A stretch of 64,000 nucleotides of DNA from Limonium bicolor (Eukaryota > Streptophyta > Magnoliopsida > Caryophyllales > Plumbaginaceae). Shown here piece after piece: positions 35,901 to 50,300 of this stretch. The stretch spans positions 321,061,925 to 321,125,924 of the forward strand of contig CM041776.1 in the NCBI GenBank assembly GCA_023374045.1, read 5' to 3'. Numbering within the stretch: the stretch's first letter is position 1; each line of letters starts with the position of its first letter. The position numbers and the translations under genes are program-made. The notes under the pieces are model-generated. The model was not told the DNA's origin and did not search any database. It was given only the letters and a program-made list of their open reading frames with translations.

Positions 35901-37410
35901 GTATGTTAATGAATTAGAATTGAGCTTGAAAACGCTCCTAGATGAACGAACCCGTTTAACGGTAAAGTATTATACCCGGGTTAACCTAGGAAGAGGTTTA
36001 AGTTGGAAACAGATCCAAACTAGTTTTAAGACACAAGATACTAATACTAGTTCTGGTTACAGATCTAGATAGTCGGAGGCGTTCGGCGGAATAGGCGAAC
36101 GTGGTATTAAGAGCTAGCCCATCTCCGGTGTACAGTATGGTTTTCTTGTAGCCTGCTTGCTAACGAGGTGTCCCTCGGCTTATGTGCTATTTGTTTATGT
36201 GTGCCGACTAAACAAGATAAAGCATGCAACTGGAATATTATGTTTGTTGTGTGATTGTGATGCACTAACACAACTTTACCTTGAGAACTTACTAACAATG
36301 TTTAGTAAAGTGTTATGTGGGAATAAGGAACACACCCTAATATTGTTTTATTAGTAACCGAAAGAGGTTAACTAATAAACATTGACTTTGAGACTTCTAC
36401 TAACTGGAACTTGGGAGTGAGGAATCCGGGACTGACTCCGGTCATGCATGTTAAGGAAGGAGGTCGGCATCGACATCAGATCCGTCTTCCGTTTGACTTG
36501 TCTTATGACTTGTCGCCTAGAGTCGACAAATAGACTCGACCACCACGGATGAACAGCTCGAGGTGGGAGGCAAATTCAGTTGGCGCAGGAGGGTCAAGCC
36601 TACACCCCTCATAACTTAAGAAATATTGTTTATTTAAACTAGTGGAGCTGATAACTCACTAGCTAGGGTTAATAACAACCCGACAAAAATAAACAACGAA
36701 CTAAGGTACAATCAGTTCTAATTAAAGAACGGTTGTCTTAATTGAGATAAGATTTGAAATAAGGATTAAGATTGAGGTAAGATAAGAATGGACTAAGATT
36801 AAGGGAGATCATACCTCAAGGAGTTAAATGATTAACTCACTTATTAAGGGAACGCTTATAAGTCGTTCATTATGTGTGAACTATGTTTGTTCATATGTGG
36901 CTTGTTGTTTATTGCACTTCTTACTTATGTTGTGTATCTAATCAACTCCATGCTATCGACAATTAGTCGTCATAGCCCCGTTAGCTTGGGGGCTATAGGG
37001 GAATCGTACCAGCAAAGGTGCTGACCCCCTCGGGGGCAACTGTTTATTTTGCAGGTGAATAGCAGAAGACGTCCGTCCTGAGAGTAGGAGCGGGTAGAGT
37101 ATTTCGGGTTGCTTTTACATTTGTTACACGAGTTGTGCATGTACACTTGTTTAGTAAATGGATGAGATGTTAGTATGATGTATTAGGATATGAGATACTC
37201 GGTGTAAGTTGTGGTTTATGGATTGTATTGTATAGATGCTCGAGTAATTATCCGGTTAGTCAGATCGTGACTTGTAAGAGAATAGGCCTAGTTAGTCACG
37301 TGGGTGACTAACGGCGGTAACACCAATTTAGTAGAACTTTTCCGCTGTGTTTTTAATGAACGAGATGGACTTAGGGCGACGATCACTATATTTGGAGATG
37401 GGGTGTTACA
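32991..37410 (+). mobile_element. Solo LTR (4420 bp) of a Tekay/Del-like Gypsy element
   Basis: It runs from TGAAATACCCCAAACC to GGGGTGTTACA, with TG and CA ends, and has 5 bp flanks GGTAA and AGTAA (one mismatch). No internal region is present, so it is a solo LTR left by recombination. The sequence is homologous throughout to the inverted LTR at 38247-47332. It encodes no protein. It contains a CGTATAC/TGAATAGT minisatellite (35517-35830). Polarity is set by comparison with the primer-binding site and polypurine tract of the element to the right. Confidence 0.85.
35517..35830. repeat. CGTATAC-TGAATAGT minisatellite in the LTR
   Basis: Units of about 20 bp built from CGTATACRTGAATAGTAYT are repeated at least ten times and decay to the right. 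A perfect 10 bp stem hairpin, CGTATGATAC-GGA-GTATCATACG, opens the array at 35517-35539. The inverted counterpart lies at 44505-44800 in the sister LTR. Confidence 0.8.
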
Positions 37411-38624
37411 AGTAAATTCACCAGCATTATCCATGCGTATGGATTTGATTTGATTATCAGGAAATTTGGCTCGCAATCGAATCAGCTGAGCCAATAATCT
37501 TGCAAATCCCATATTGCGGGTTGATAATAAGCTAACATGTGACCATCTGGTTGATGCATCTATCAAAACTAGAAAATATCTAAATGGTCCACATGGTGGA
37601 TGGATAGGTCCACATATATCACCCTGAATCCTTTCAAGAAAAGCAATCGGCTTTGTCTCGATTTTAACTGGTGATGGCCTTATAATTAGTTTTCCTTGAG
37701 AATAAGAAATACATGGAAAACTATTTTGTTGAAGAAACCTTTTGTTTTTCAACATATGACCATATGAACTTTCCATAATTCTTTGCATCATGATTGAACC
37801 AGGATGGCCTAACCGGTCATGCCAAGTTTTGAAATCATCAAAATATTTCAAATTTTCAACAACATGTATTTATGTTGTATTAATATACGCAGGGTACAAC
37901 CCAGAGGAAATAGCAACTAGCTTTTCCAACATTTGTCTCTTTCCAGCTATCACTTTTGTGATGCCAATATATTCAACATTTCCACCATTCCCCGTCTCAA
38001 TGTGATACCCATTCCGGCGTATATCAATGAAACTCAACAGGTTTTTTGAGACGTGCTGGAAAACAATGCATTTTCAATGCATATTTTTGTTCCCTTAGGT
38101 AAAATAATAGTTGCTTTTCCAGATCCTTCAATAATACTCATACTACCTGATATGGTAGTAACCTTTGCCGCATAGTTTGGTAAATAAGAAAAGTATTTCT
38201 TACACTTAAGAATTGTGTGTGTTGCAGCACTATCAATAAGACATACTGTAACACCCCATCTTCAAATACAGTGATTGTCGCCCTAAGTCCATCTCGTTCA
38301 TTAACAACGCAGCAGAAAAGTTCTACTAAATTGGTGTTACCGCCGTTAGTCACCCACGTGACTAACTAGGCCTATTCTCCTACAAGTCACGGTCTGACTA
38401 ACTGGATAATTACTCGAGCATCTATACAATACAATTCATAAACCACAACTTATACCGAGTATCTCATATCCTAATACATCATACTAACATCTCATCCATT
38501 TACTAAACGAGTGTACATGCACAACTCGTGTAACAAATGTAAAAGCAACCCGAAGTACTTTACCCGCTCCTACTCTCAGGTTGAGTCCTCGTCTGGCACC
38601 TACCTGCAAAGTTTAAATCACAGG

Positions 38625-41600
38625 TGTAACACCCCTACTAAATCCGGCTCCTAGTTATGATATAACGTCGTACTTAGTAAATAAATCGCAGCGGTAAATA
38701 ATAGAGTGTCGTTCTAATGGTGTCACTGTTATCACTCGCCCATACGGGTGATAACGAGTTACATGATAATCAACATACGAAACGTATTCCCGCAGTGACC
38801 ACAAGAGATAGATAGTAGTGCTTAAACAATCTAACAACATAAACAACAACACCTGTCTTATACAAACCGTACACGTGAGCGTCTAACCAAACATACACCT
38901 CGGTTTACAAAACCCGAGTCCAAAACAACAGTAGTCTCAAACCGTACCAAGTCTTAACCAATAGTAAAACCACAACTGTCACGCCCCGCGTCGACCCTCC
39001 AGCTAGTCTCCTGAAATAAAAATGGTTTGTGGTCTGAAATCAGCCCCTGCTGAGTATGTTATCACTTGCCCCGTCATGCCTCCTCAGACCCCTCAGTTAA
39101 TTGGTCGAGAGCATGAGATTTGTTACATGCAATACCGTTTTAATATTTAAACTGTAAAACATTTAACAGTAATATTCATACAATAACACAACCATTAATA
39201 CACATAATATAAACCACACAGTATAACCAGTGAACAACAAGGCGAAACAACAAGAATAATAAACAAGTATCAACTCCCGTCCTTGGTATAGAAACCAATA
39301 TTGTTCGCCAATGTACCAGTCTCAACTGTAATAAGTGTTCAATTATACCTAGTGACAACGCCTCATTAAAAACAACGAGTCTCTAAATTACCCATATACT
39401 ATGGCGGGTCACCCACGACAGTAGCCACTCCAGCGGTAGAGTCTCCGACCAACGAGCCATCCTAGCTCACGGGAAATTTCTTGATACTTGCGGACCCGTA
39501 CGCGGACATCCTGGTATCGTTTTTGTGATCACAGCGCGCACCAAGAGCCACATCCTCTTGGCTTTGTTATGTTAATTAATTATACCATTGCATCGCATTA
39601 CCAATTTTTCTAACACAGTAGACTAAGGTCGTTAGTCCAATCCGGAGTCTGTAAACTCGGAATCCAGTGTTAGATACGGGAGCGACGTTTAATTAGAAAG
39701 GTCAGTGCTCCGTATTAAAGTCTCGGATAATATGTATATCTTATTATCCTAGTGCTACAACGTTTTTCTGATGATCCTTATATTGCATATAAGATAGCAC
39801 CATAGCCGCTAGTTTGTTTATATATATATATACGAACCAATACTGTTAACGCAGCAACAGTAAATAATAAGCAGTTATGAATATACAGTTCATGCGTATT
39901 TATTCACACATTCAGACAAACAATCTTATCACAAATCACACAAAAGTCTGAACTGAGGAAGCCCTCAGAGACAATCAGAGACACGTAACAACATACCGTT
40001 CACCCTGAATGTATAACCGTGGAGTATGAATCAACTAGATCCGATGCTCCCCGTGTCGTCTCTAACAATCTAATAATACATAACACTACTGATTAGAATC
40101 CTGTAAAACAACATAACTCTACGGTACCCCGTACCGTTACTAACATCTCCCGGTTAATCCCCCGTTATTAACTGTCAACGTTTGTCGGGTTTTCGGCTTA
40201 ACTCGAGATTTGGAAAAGACGTTATATTACATGCGTAGTCTCGCCTTTGTATATTAATATACTTAAAGTTTGAACTTTGTTATCGCATGTAATTTAGTAT
40301 ACCCTTGTATATTATATAGTTTGTTTCTATATTGCATGTATTATTATACATTTCACCTTTGTATTTATTTTCCTAAGGTTTGTTTTTCCAAGTTCAAAGG
40401 AGTATAATTCTTATGTAAAAATACTTTGGATTATATAAAAATCCTCATTATTTCATTTATACTCCTAACATTAGAATTTCCATATCCAATGTTTGTAATT
40501 CTTTTCTCTTTATCTTATATCATTTTAATTATTATAATATATGGTTATTAAACCATGTTATATTTTTCCACTCCATAACATATATTTATTTATATACATG
40601 TATTATGGGACTATTTATTATATGGTAAGTCTTATAATATATTCATTCCATTTTAAATGAATACTCCTTATATTATAAATGTTATAACTTTTATAACATT
40701 AAAACCATATTATAAATTTTTATTTAAAAATGCCTATATTACCGAACAACACCTATTTCCTTAAATATTTACAAAATCCACCACATATTTTATATAGTGT
40801 TATATTATAGTTATATAACATATATTATGACATTTATGTCATTAAAACAATTATAACCTATAGTTATAAATTGTTACAAATTACCAAACAACCCATTAAA
40901 CTCTCAGTTTTTATTTTCTCCCACTAAACTTCCATAAATTACAATTAATCCCAATTTATGATACATAGTTTTCTAATGTCATTAAAACTATATATTATAC
41001 ATATATCTTTATAAAACCTTATATATAACTCCAAAAATTACCAAACTATATCAAAAGGTTATAAATATCATTTCTAACCTTATATTTTTTTATAATTCTC
41101 GGTTTATACACACATGCTACACATTTGTAACAATGTTATAAAATATCTTATATTATACTTATATAATTCATATAAACTCCAAATTTAACCAAATAAACTT
41201 CTAAAAATTCCTAATAACCTAAGGTCTGTTCTAAATTCTATTTAGTACCCCAAGTTTTCGGAAATCACAATATAACCCCATCTCTTATAAATCTTTTACA
41301 ATTTAATAACTATCTTATTATAAGGTAGTATTTTAATTTCTTAAATTCTCCAAACTTGGTCAAAGTCTCCTATATAGTCAACTTTGACTTCTAATACCAA
41401 TTTGGAACCAAACTTTCGGTAATTACCAATTATACCCTATAGTTTTCTATTTTTACAATTTTGACCCAAAACTTTATAAAATGTTATAATTTTTATTAAA
41501 TTCATTTAAAAACCCTAAATTCCACCAAATTAAGCCCACGGCTGTATATTTTACTAGTAATTACCATTTGACCCCAAACTTAATTATATAAGCATAAATT

Positions 41601-43320
41601 AAACTAAATAAGCTTTAAACTTAAACTAAAATGGCCTAATGACATGGCCTTATTACAACCTTGCTTTATAACATAAAATTACACATAAATAGCTCAAATT
41701 ATGCTATAAACTCTCGGCCTTACTATAGTTTATTTATTTTTCCACATAATGTCATAATTTGACCATTATGTTAATTAAATCACTTAAATGACTAGCTTAA
41801 TTTATCTTAGTCATTTTTTTCCATACTTAGGCTAAAATAACCCATATAATTAACTCCACTCTCGGCACATAATATATATATATGCTAAGAAATCATAAAA
41901 TCATAAGTTTAAGGTGTTTATACCTTGGTTTATCCTTAGTAACAACTCGGCAGCTTGGAGGAAAAGTTACCACATCATTTAGACATGTTTAATACACCAA
42001 AATAAGATATGGTTATACTCCAAGCATGAGCTTAACCATAAAGAATAATTAATGTAAGATTTAAGGCAAAAATCACCTTAAAAATGCAAGGAAGTTTCCA
42101 AAGGATTTCGGCCTGAATAAAACACACCACATGGTGTTAAATTCACCATATAAACATAGGAAATATCTAGACAGCAACAAGCTGCTATGGTAATAAGTTT
42201 TACCTTGGAAAAATGCCTTAAAGAATGGTATTTCCTTTGATTTTCGGCCACCCTTGCTCCAAATGGTTAACCAACTGAATAAACATGTAAATATGAAGAT
42301 TATGAGTGAATAAACTCATAAAAATCAGAAGAAGAAAACCGGATGGAGAAAGGAGATGCTTAAGGTATGTTTTTACCTTATAATGCAAATTTTGGAAACC
42401 TTGGTCCCTAGACTTGCTTCAGCCGAGATTGGTTGTTGTTCAAGGCTTAAAACACTGAGAATGAACCATGGAAAGTGATAGATCATGAGCTCCAAGTGTA
42501 GGTAATGGAAAGATGAAGAAAAAGAGCTAAAATATGCCTTAAACCATTACCTTAGGTGCTTAAGAGATTGATTTGTCTTCCATACTCAAGAACACAGCTT
42601 GAGAGGGTTTGGAAGAGCTGATGGCTAGGCTGGAATGGGACAAGAGGCAAGAGAAAGAAAAGAAATGTGATTTAATGAAAGAAAAGTAGAAAAAGGAATA
42701 GTAAAATGGTGATTCATCAAATTAGGAAGATATTTAGCACTAAAGTAGAATGTGCTGGCTTCCTTCCTCCTTGCCTGCCGACAGCCCAAGGGTTAGGGTG
42801 GTCATTAATTGACCATTGACCATACTTCGTCAATTTTGCTTTAAAATGCACTATTTGGGTTACTATTCACAAATGAATGCCATATTTTTGATTTTTTTTA
42901 AATTTTGGATTTAGACCTTCCAATGTGGTACATTATAGTACATTAGTATATCAAGGTCTAATACAATGCTTAACACCACTCAAAACCCACTCAGAAAGTC
43001 AATTTTCTCAAAAATGTGCTTTAAGGAATTTTAAAGCACATTTTGTGTTAAAACATGTTTTAGAGCTTGGTTTCCTTTGAGAATGGTTTTATAATGTTCA
43101 TTACTTCATTATAATACTTAGTAATCCTCTTTGGATCCTATTTGAGGTCATACAATCACTATGGTGTCTTAAAGCACATTTTTGGCTTTACCGATCTTAA
43201 AGCATGTTTTGCCTTGTTGAGATCTTTTAGATTGTTCCCCAATGGTATTTAGATGTTTATTAACCATATTATATCATTAATATATCATTTAATTAAGTTT
43301 TTAAGGTTAGGGGTATTTCA
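38625..43320 (-). mobile_element. Solo LTR (4696 bp) nested in the Tekay-like 3' LTR
   Basis: Plus-strand ends TGTAACACCCCTACTAAATC and TTAGGGGTATTTCA are flanked by exact 5 bp duplications ACAGG (38620-38624 and 43321-43325). The terminal bases match the host LTR family, but the interior is different, so it is a sister family. It is non-coding, AT-rich (especially 40250-41900) and has a TA microsatellite near 39820. No internal region, primer site or polypurine tract is present, hence a solo LTR. Confidence 0.88.
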
Positions 43321-44504
43321 ACAGGCCCCAAGGGGCTCAACACATTGCTGGTACAGAAAACGTGCAACCCACAAGCTAACAGGGCTACACACGACTACTT
43401 GTCGTATACATGTAGTTGATTATTCATACAGATAATAATAAGAAGTACGATAACAAACAACACACCCATGTGCAACATTCACAGCTCCATTAAATCGAAC
43501 GTCGTAATGGATGCCCATTAATGAGTAAGTGAGATTCCTAACTTCTGAGGCCTGATAATTGTTTAGTTCTCGTGTTTGACCATACCTTATAAGTGTCAAC
43601 CATTCTCTTAAAATAACTGGTTGTTCTCTAACTGAATTGTTTATTTTAGTCGGGTCAAAGTAACCCTAGCCAATGAGTTATTAGCTCCATTGGGTTAATA
43701 AACACAAATTCTTAAGTTATGAGGGATGTAGGCTTGACCCTCCCGCGCCTCCTGAATTTACCTCCCACCTCGAACTGTTCACTCGAGATGGTCGGGTCTG
43801 TTTGTCGACCCTAGGCGACAAGTCGTAGACGAGCCATATGCAGAAGACGGATCTGATACAGATGCCGACCTCCTAACCTAAACATGCATGACCGGAGTCA
43901 GTTCCGGATTCCTCTCCCCCCAAGTTCCAGTTAGTTGAAATCTCATTGACAATTTTTTAGTTAAACCTCTCTCGGTATTAACCAACTAATAACGAGGAGT
44001 ATTTATAACCTTATACAATTGTTACTAAACAAAGTTAATGAACAAGCTCTAAATCAAGTCGTGTTAGTGTCCAATGGACACACAATAACAATACAGTAAA
44101 TCGGTTTCATGCATAATCTTGTTTGGTCGTATCACAATAACACATAGCACACAAACCGAGGTAGACCCCGTTAGCAAGCAAGCTACAAGAATCTCATACC
44201 GTACACCGGAGATTGGCTAGCTCTTAATACCACGTTCGCCTAATCCGCCGAACGCCTCCGACTATCTAGATCTGTAACCAGAACTAGTATTAGTATCCCG
44301 TGTCTTAGAACTAATTTGGTTCTCTTTTCAACTTAAACCTCTTCCTAGGTTAACCCAGGTATAATAGTATACCGTTAAACGGGTTCGTTCATTTAGGAGC
44401 GTTTTCAAGCTCAATTCTAATTCATTAAATACTAACATCGTTAGCAGTTATTTAGGTGCACAGTTAGCAACTTTAGACTTATACGGACCTTGTATTAGGT
44501 TTTA

Positions 44505-44800
44505 GTATTTTTCACTATTCATCCATATTTCAATATTCATTTATACGGTCTCGTATTCTACTATTCATTTATACGGCCTCGTATTTTACTATTCACCGTA
44601 TTTCACTATTCACGTATACGTCTCGTATTTTACTGTTCACATATACGTCTCGTATTTTATTGTTCACGTATACATATTTCCTATTCATGTATATGAATAC
44701 TATTCACGTATATGAGTACTATTCATGTATACCGGGACTATTCACGTATACGAGTACTATTCATGTATACCAACATTTTTCATATACGTCAGTATGATAC
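44505..44800. repeat. TATACG-ACTATTCA minisatellite in the Tekay-like LTR
   Basis: Repeated ACTATTCAYGTATACGRGT units of about 20 bp form the reverse complement of the array at 35517-35830. Both LTR copies keep it, although unit number and sequence have drifted. Confidence 0.75.
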
Positions 44801-47332
44801 ATAATTTATTTCTTTTTTTCCAATATAACTTGTATTTTCTTTAAATTACTTTAAGTATTGATTTCACCTTTACTTATTAAATTACGGGTATACCCCTCGT
44901 ATACCTTAAGTTATATACGGGTCTCGTTTAACCCCATCTTAACTCTGTTTCTTTTACAACTTGTTTCTAAATTCTTTATTTAATTTCCTTAACCTTCTAA
45001 ACACATAAAAAATGTGTTATTTACATTTCTTACTCATAGTTTCCTTTTAATTTCTATTTTACCCATAATAAGTTCTAAACTTGTTACTTTTATTCCTAAT
45101 TTCTTCCAAAGTCTTTCTTAATTAATTTCTTCTATACTTTTGGTCAATTCCCAAAACATACCCAAGTTTGACCAGCCTTTTGAGGTCAAACCCCCTAACT
45201 TTCCAAAATTTACAATATTACCCCTAAAGTTAATTTATCTTAACTTTTTATTCCTTAAACATTTTATTACCTAATCTTTTGCTATAATTTTTTATTCTAA
45301 CTCATCTAAATATTTTATAAATTGTCATTGACCATGTTTGACCATGTTTGACCACGTTTGACCAGTAAAATTACCATTTTCCCTTGTAGTCTATTCTTTC
45401 ATTTATTAACCAATTTAACTCCAACATAATTTCTAATTAATTAACCTACAGATTTTTGAACATCAAAAATCATTTTAAACATCTCTAAACCACCAGATTT
45501 AATTATCTAATGTTATAGTATATATACCATCCTTTATTAACTTTTAAATATACCAAAAGCCTTATAAATTCCTTATAACACTTATAAACTCTTTATAAAT
45601 TGTAAACTTAAACAATTATTTTCTCATCATCTAAACTCTCAAAAATTCTATACTAACCTCATTATTTTGGCAATCACAATATGATACCAAAACTTCTTAA
45701 ATTTTACATTTTACTCTTAATTACTCTAATTCCTTCAATTTAACTAAGTTAGATATTTTTTCTAACTCATTAATAACCCCTTAATTTTCGGTCATATTGA
45801 AATTCATAGTATATGAATTTTTCTTGTATATTATGATAGTTTATATTGAAGCTTATATCAAAAGGAGTATAAATCTAATTTAAGATTTACAAAATATTAA
45901 CATTTAATGTGTCAAAACTTAAATCTAACACACTTATAATTTCGGAAATAATAAACAAGATGAACAATATGTTAGATCATATACATATCAACAATTAGAA
46001 CCTTGAAATAGGTAGTTGTAGGATTTACCTTGTATATTAACCTTTAGTTAATATTAAGCTTGTTTTCCTTAGAAATTTTGACAGCAATTTGCTAGAAAAT
46101 TGGCTCCAAAATCATAGAATAAGATGAAGAATAATAAGGGTTAGTAACCCTAGGCACTCGGCCTTGATGAAAATCAAAGAAGGAAGAGTTTCCAAGAAGG
46201 CAATGTTTTACCTCGAGAATCAAAAGCACTTCTTTGTGGTTTTTCCTAAGAATATGGGGGCTCATGAGCTATGGTTGTAAATCTATTCGAAAGAGGATTC
46301 CAACGAGCTATCAAGCTTAGAATTTGGACTTAAGATGAGAAAGTTATGATCTGTGCAAGACAAGGTGTTCTTTAAGGTTCTAATCTAAGTAAATGGAGTT
46401 CTAATGGAATTTTCTTAAAAGGAAGAAGGAGCCACGAATTGTTCTGGGCTATAGAGGATGGATGAGTGTCTTATTTATCAATTAATCAGGGGACAAGGTG
46501 ATAAGGCAATCAAGGAAAGTCATGGTAGGTGTAAAGTAAGCAAAATTGAATTTTAACACCTTTAATGAGTCATGCCCATGTCGGCCAGCCTAGGTCAAGG
46601 TTTGACCCGAATTTTTTTGTTTCTCCCTTGTATTTATGTAATATTAGATGCATTAATCTCGTTCATAAGGACTTATAACATGTGTTAGGTATGTTACATA
46701 GCCAAAAATGCCTTAAAACACCATTTTATGTGCTTCCGGGTTCACATTAATTATTCAATTTGTTTTGGCTAGTTTAAATGTGTCCTTAATATATTTAAAA
46801 CTTTTAGAAACTTTGTTCATGAAATAGCATGTTGCTCATTCCAATTTAAACCAAGTCGTTTAGTGGTTTCTCCTTGACTTTCGTCAGTTTAGTACCTGTT
46901 TACTGTGGACTTTGTATACTTAATTTGTGTGTATGTAATGGCTCTTATGCCCATTTCAGTGTTGTTCCCTTATTTCTTTATGGTATTTAGGCTCATTAGC
47001 CTTTTCGTTCCATGTATACATGCTTAAAGCACATTTTTTCCTTAAAGCACATTTTTGTGCTCTAAGGTACGTTTTCAGTTTAAACGCTAACTCCGCTTAA
47101 TGCGTATTACTAATCTTAGGGGTATTTCATAATTGAAATCTCTTGGTAACTTATTGGTAGTCCCCTAATTTATTTGTGCTCTTTAAAACACCTTTGTGCT
47201 CTAATTGTTCTTAAAGCATGTTTTGGAGTAAATTATTGTTTAATCTCTCTTCCAATATTTCTAAGGCACGTTCTAGCCTTAGTATACCCTAATTAGATAG
47301 TTCATTAATATATTTAGGTTTGGGGTGTTTCA

Positions 47333-50300
47333 ATCTACCCCCCTTAAAAGAACTTTGTCCCCAAAGTTCCTATGTATCTATATCTCTTAGAACACACAGG
47401 TAACTTCACACTAAAAGATCATATAGATCACTCAATATCTGTATAGGCATTCAGACTCATAAGGTCTGCCATATATATATATTTACCACACTTGTCACAC
47501 AACATGTCTTTTGCATGTTTTAGTAATCAAAATACTCTTTGTATATTCTTTGCGGTATACTCCTCATGTAACCGGTCTGGGGACAAAGGTTTTCATGTCC
47601 TCGAGTTCATGAGCGAGTAATACATAAAACGTTATCCGCAAGTACCGATTGCGCTGGACTCTTACGCTCTCTGGTCCACGGTCCTTTGGAAGATCAAAAC
47701 ATCCCATACTTTTGTCGTATCCCCCCATGTCAACGGTCAAAGACAAAGGTTCGTATGTCCACCGCTTCATGGGCTGAGTGATAAAAATCATTTTGTTCTC
47801 CTCATGTCACCGATCCGAAGACAAGGGCGCATACGTCCTCGGTTCCATGAGTGAGACTTAGTAAAGAAAATACATGTCAACTCCAATTCCACTTTATGCT
47901 ACTGCATCTACTCTTAACGTGGTTAATTGTGACCACTTGTAGGGAGTTTCAGGAATCATCCGACCCTGATGTGATCAGCATCAGTGTTGAACTATCCTTT
48001 CACCTCAATTTGTTCAGTTTTTCTTGATCTAGCCAAGATCAAGTTCTACCTCCCACGTCAACTTCAAACAACCAAATAATTATTCATGTAGCATTTTATA
48101 TCTTTTAGTCCTTCTAGTCATAATCATAAATCAATACATCTCCAAATTATGGAACTCAGTCCATCAGTCATTCTTAATTCTCCTCTCATCAATTACTTAG
48201 AGAATTTAATTCCTACTAGGTTCTACATCGGTCTCATACCGATTCATACCTCATAACATTACCATATTTGGCCTCATATCAATACATATCGTAGAGATTT
48301 TGATTCCCCTGGAGTTTCTACTCCTCTTTTCCTGAATTCTCGCAACGAAGTTAACGAGATAAGCCTCTAATACATCTAGTATTCGCATCTAATTGTGCGT
48401 AATAACCATAACCACATAAGAATGAATATATGTGTTTATATAACATACGTATCAAACATCACAACTAATTGTATTATGCTATGCACATTGTAGTTTACGT
48501 ACTCAATACGTGAAACATACGCTAAGCGATTGTGCGCTCTACCCCCCTTAAATTGGATTACACCCACGTAATCAACATTATATCATCCTTGAACATAGGT
48601 TTAAGATGTTTAGGTGTCATGGAGCATTCTAGCTTCCATGTAGTCTATCTCACATTTTGATTGGGTCTGAGGGTCTTCACCATGGTAATGGCTTAGTCTG
48701 TGTATCAAGGACTCGTATTGGTCTTTATACCAATCTTACAACTGGGTTCGAGTGTAGCCTCTAAGGCTCTAATGTATTTGGTAGATAAGTCGTATATTTT
48801 ATTCGACTGGAAGATGTGAGACACATCATTCCTTTTTCTCTTTTGTTAGGTATATCTAACCTTTAAGATACGGTCCACTAGCTCCTGCTGCGCGACTCTG
48901 ATAATCTTGGGGCTTAGTTTGCCCTTCCTATCCTCTTCAATATGTTTTACAGCTCCTTTGTATCCTTACAACTTAGGAATAAAGGTCTCTTAATGGACGC
49001 GTGGTATCTTTATCTATACACGGTCTCAATGAGTTATAGCTTGTCTATCCAGTTCTCTGGAGATCTGATGTTCATACTCTTATTACGTCTTTCAGCGTCT
49101 GAATTGTTTCCTACTAACTGACCCTCATTCTGAGATTCCTATGTAATCTGGATTTACTGTTTAGTGCTTATTGCTCTTCACAGTATCCTCAAAATCTTGA
49201 GACATATTTCATACTTACTAATCAGTGCTTCTCGCACTTCATAACTCCTAATTGTTTCCTCCTGGAATGAGTTCTCTGACTCTTTTAATCTCATTGGTTT
49301 AACTGAGTTCTTCCTCCTCAATTGTCGATGGTAACTAGCTGCTCTGGTCTGGATTTACGTCGCTGACCGTCGTACGGAGCCGACTACTTCTCGTGTTTCT
49401 TACACTACTCATTTACATATATGGGGTACCTTACTGATACATTGCTACTTACCCGACTAACTTTTAAATAAGTCCATCATGCCCACAAGCTCCTTTGGAG
49501 TGCGGTCGTCCCACATCTCGTTTAAGTATACTCGTAGTGTTCGTCACACGCTTAGTTACAGCTAATTTGTGAAGTATTTTGTTGTCGATCTCCTCTTTCA
49601 TCATTCCATGATAACGCACATGTTGTTCTTCTTGAACTTAATCAAGTTATATCCACCTACTGGGTTCATAACTACATTATACCTTCTGTATTTAGTACGG
49701 ACTCGATCCCTTAGTAATTTGAGGTCTCTTTCCTTAGAGCCTCTTATCTTATTGCTCATGTCGATCTACTAGGAATGCACTTCCAGCTCTTTACGGAATG
49801 GACAGTGTGCTTCCTGTGAAACCTTTCATCACATGGTCCAGGCTACTGGCGTTACTGCACAGCCTGTCTCCTATTTCATCACCTCACTTACATCGGGTTT
49901 TAATTCACCAATCTGATTGCTTTTGTGTCAGTATTTGATGGCTTATATATAGTGGTTGCTTTGTTGTGCACCATAACTTAATCTACCTGACAGGTATTAT
50001 TCTCATGGCCTCCACTACCGAAGTAGCTTTAGTTGTCTTATATTGCCCATTAATGACACAATTCTTCAATCGTTTTACTTCAACGTCTCGTCTTACATTC
50101 AATCCCCTTCATGGTGTAAACACACTGGGTGTTCCCCAGGTTTAATGTAAGGCGGTTGTCGCATCATACTGTAAGATTGTTATCATTCAGCTCGAAGATA
50201 ATTGCTTCAAATTTCAGGTTTATTTGTAGGTTGTATTCTATCTCTAATAAGTGAAAGCCCATTTCGAGGGGTTTATTCCCACTTAAGGCCTCACAACAAG

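Larger units (their letters stand above)
30095..38246 (-). mobile_element. Copia LTR retrotransposon, 3' part, split by a solo LTR
   Basis: On the minus strand the order is protease, GAG-pre-integrase, integrase, reverse transcriptase, RNase H, polypurine tract, 3' LTR: the Copia order. A 4.4 kb solo LTR (32991-37410) splits the integrase. At 38246 the protease is cut by the next element (a Tekay-like Gypsy). The capsid gene and 5' LTR are not found in the window. Stops and frameshifts occur throughout, so the copy is dead. Confidence 0.9.
32314..38246 (-). pseudogene. Copia protease, GAG-pre-integrase and integrase, split
   Basis: The protease remnant (38246-37860) has an active-site-like LIDSAATHTIL. 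The GAG-pre-integrase motif WHDRLGHPGS lies near 37820, and the integrase starts with GDICGPIHPPCGPFRYF. The core Asp motif IRMDNAGEF ends at 37416, where the inserted solo LTR begins. It resumes at 32990 with KAFNDYCMSIGITIEHPA, and the core Glu follows in HSQNGLAESLIKR. The inserted LTR duplicated five bases here (TTACT versus TTACC on this strand). Frame changes exist within the protease part. The C-terminal integrase region and linker end near 32314 and lead on to the RT. Confidence 0.85.
38247..47332 (-). repeat. 3' LTR of the Tekay-like element, interrupted
   Basis: On the plus strand it begins TGTAACACCCCATCTTC and ends GGTTTGGGGTGTTTCA. Without the inserted 4696 bp element and its 5 bp duplication it is 4385 bp, close to the 4420 bp solo LTR at 32991. 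Homologous blocks run in inverted order between the two, for example AGGCGTTCGGCGGA near 36079 versus its complement near 44255. Confidence 0.85.
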
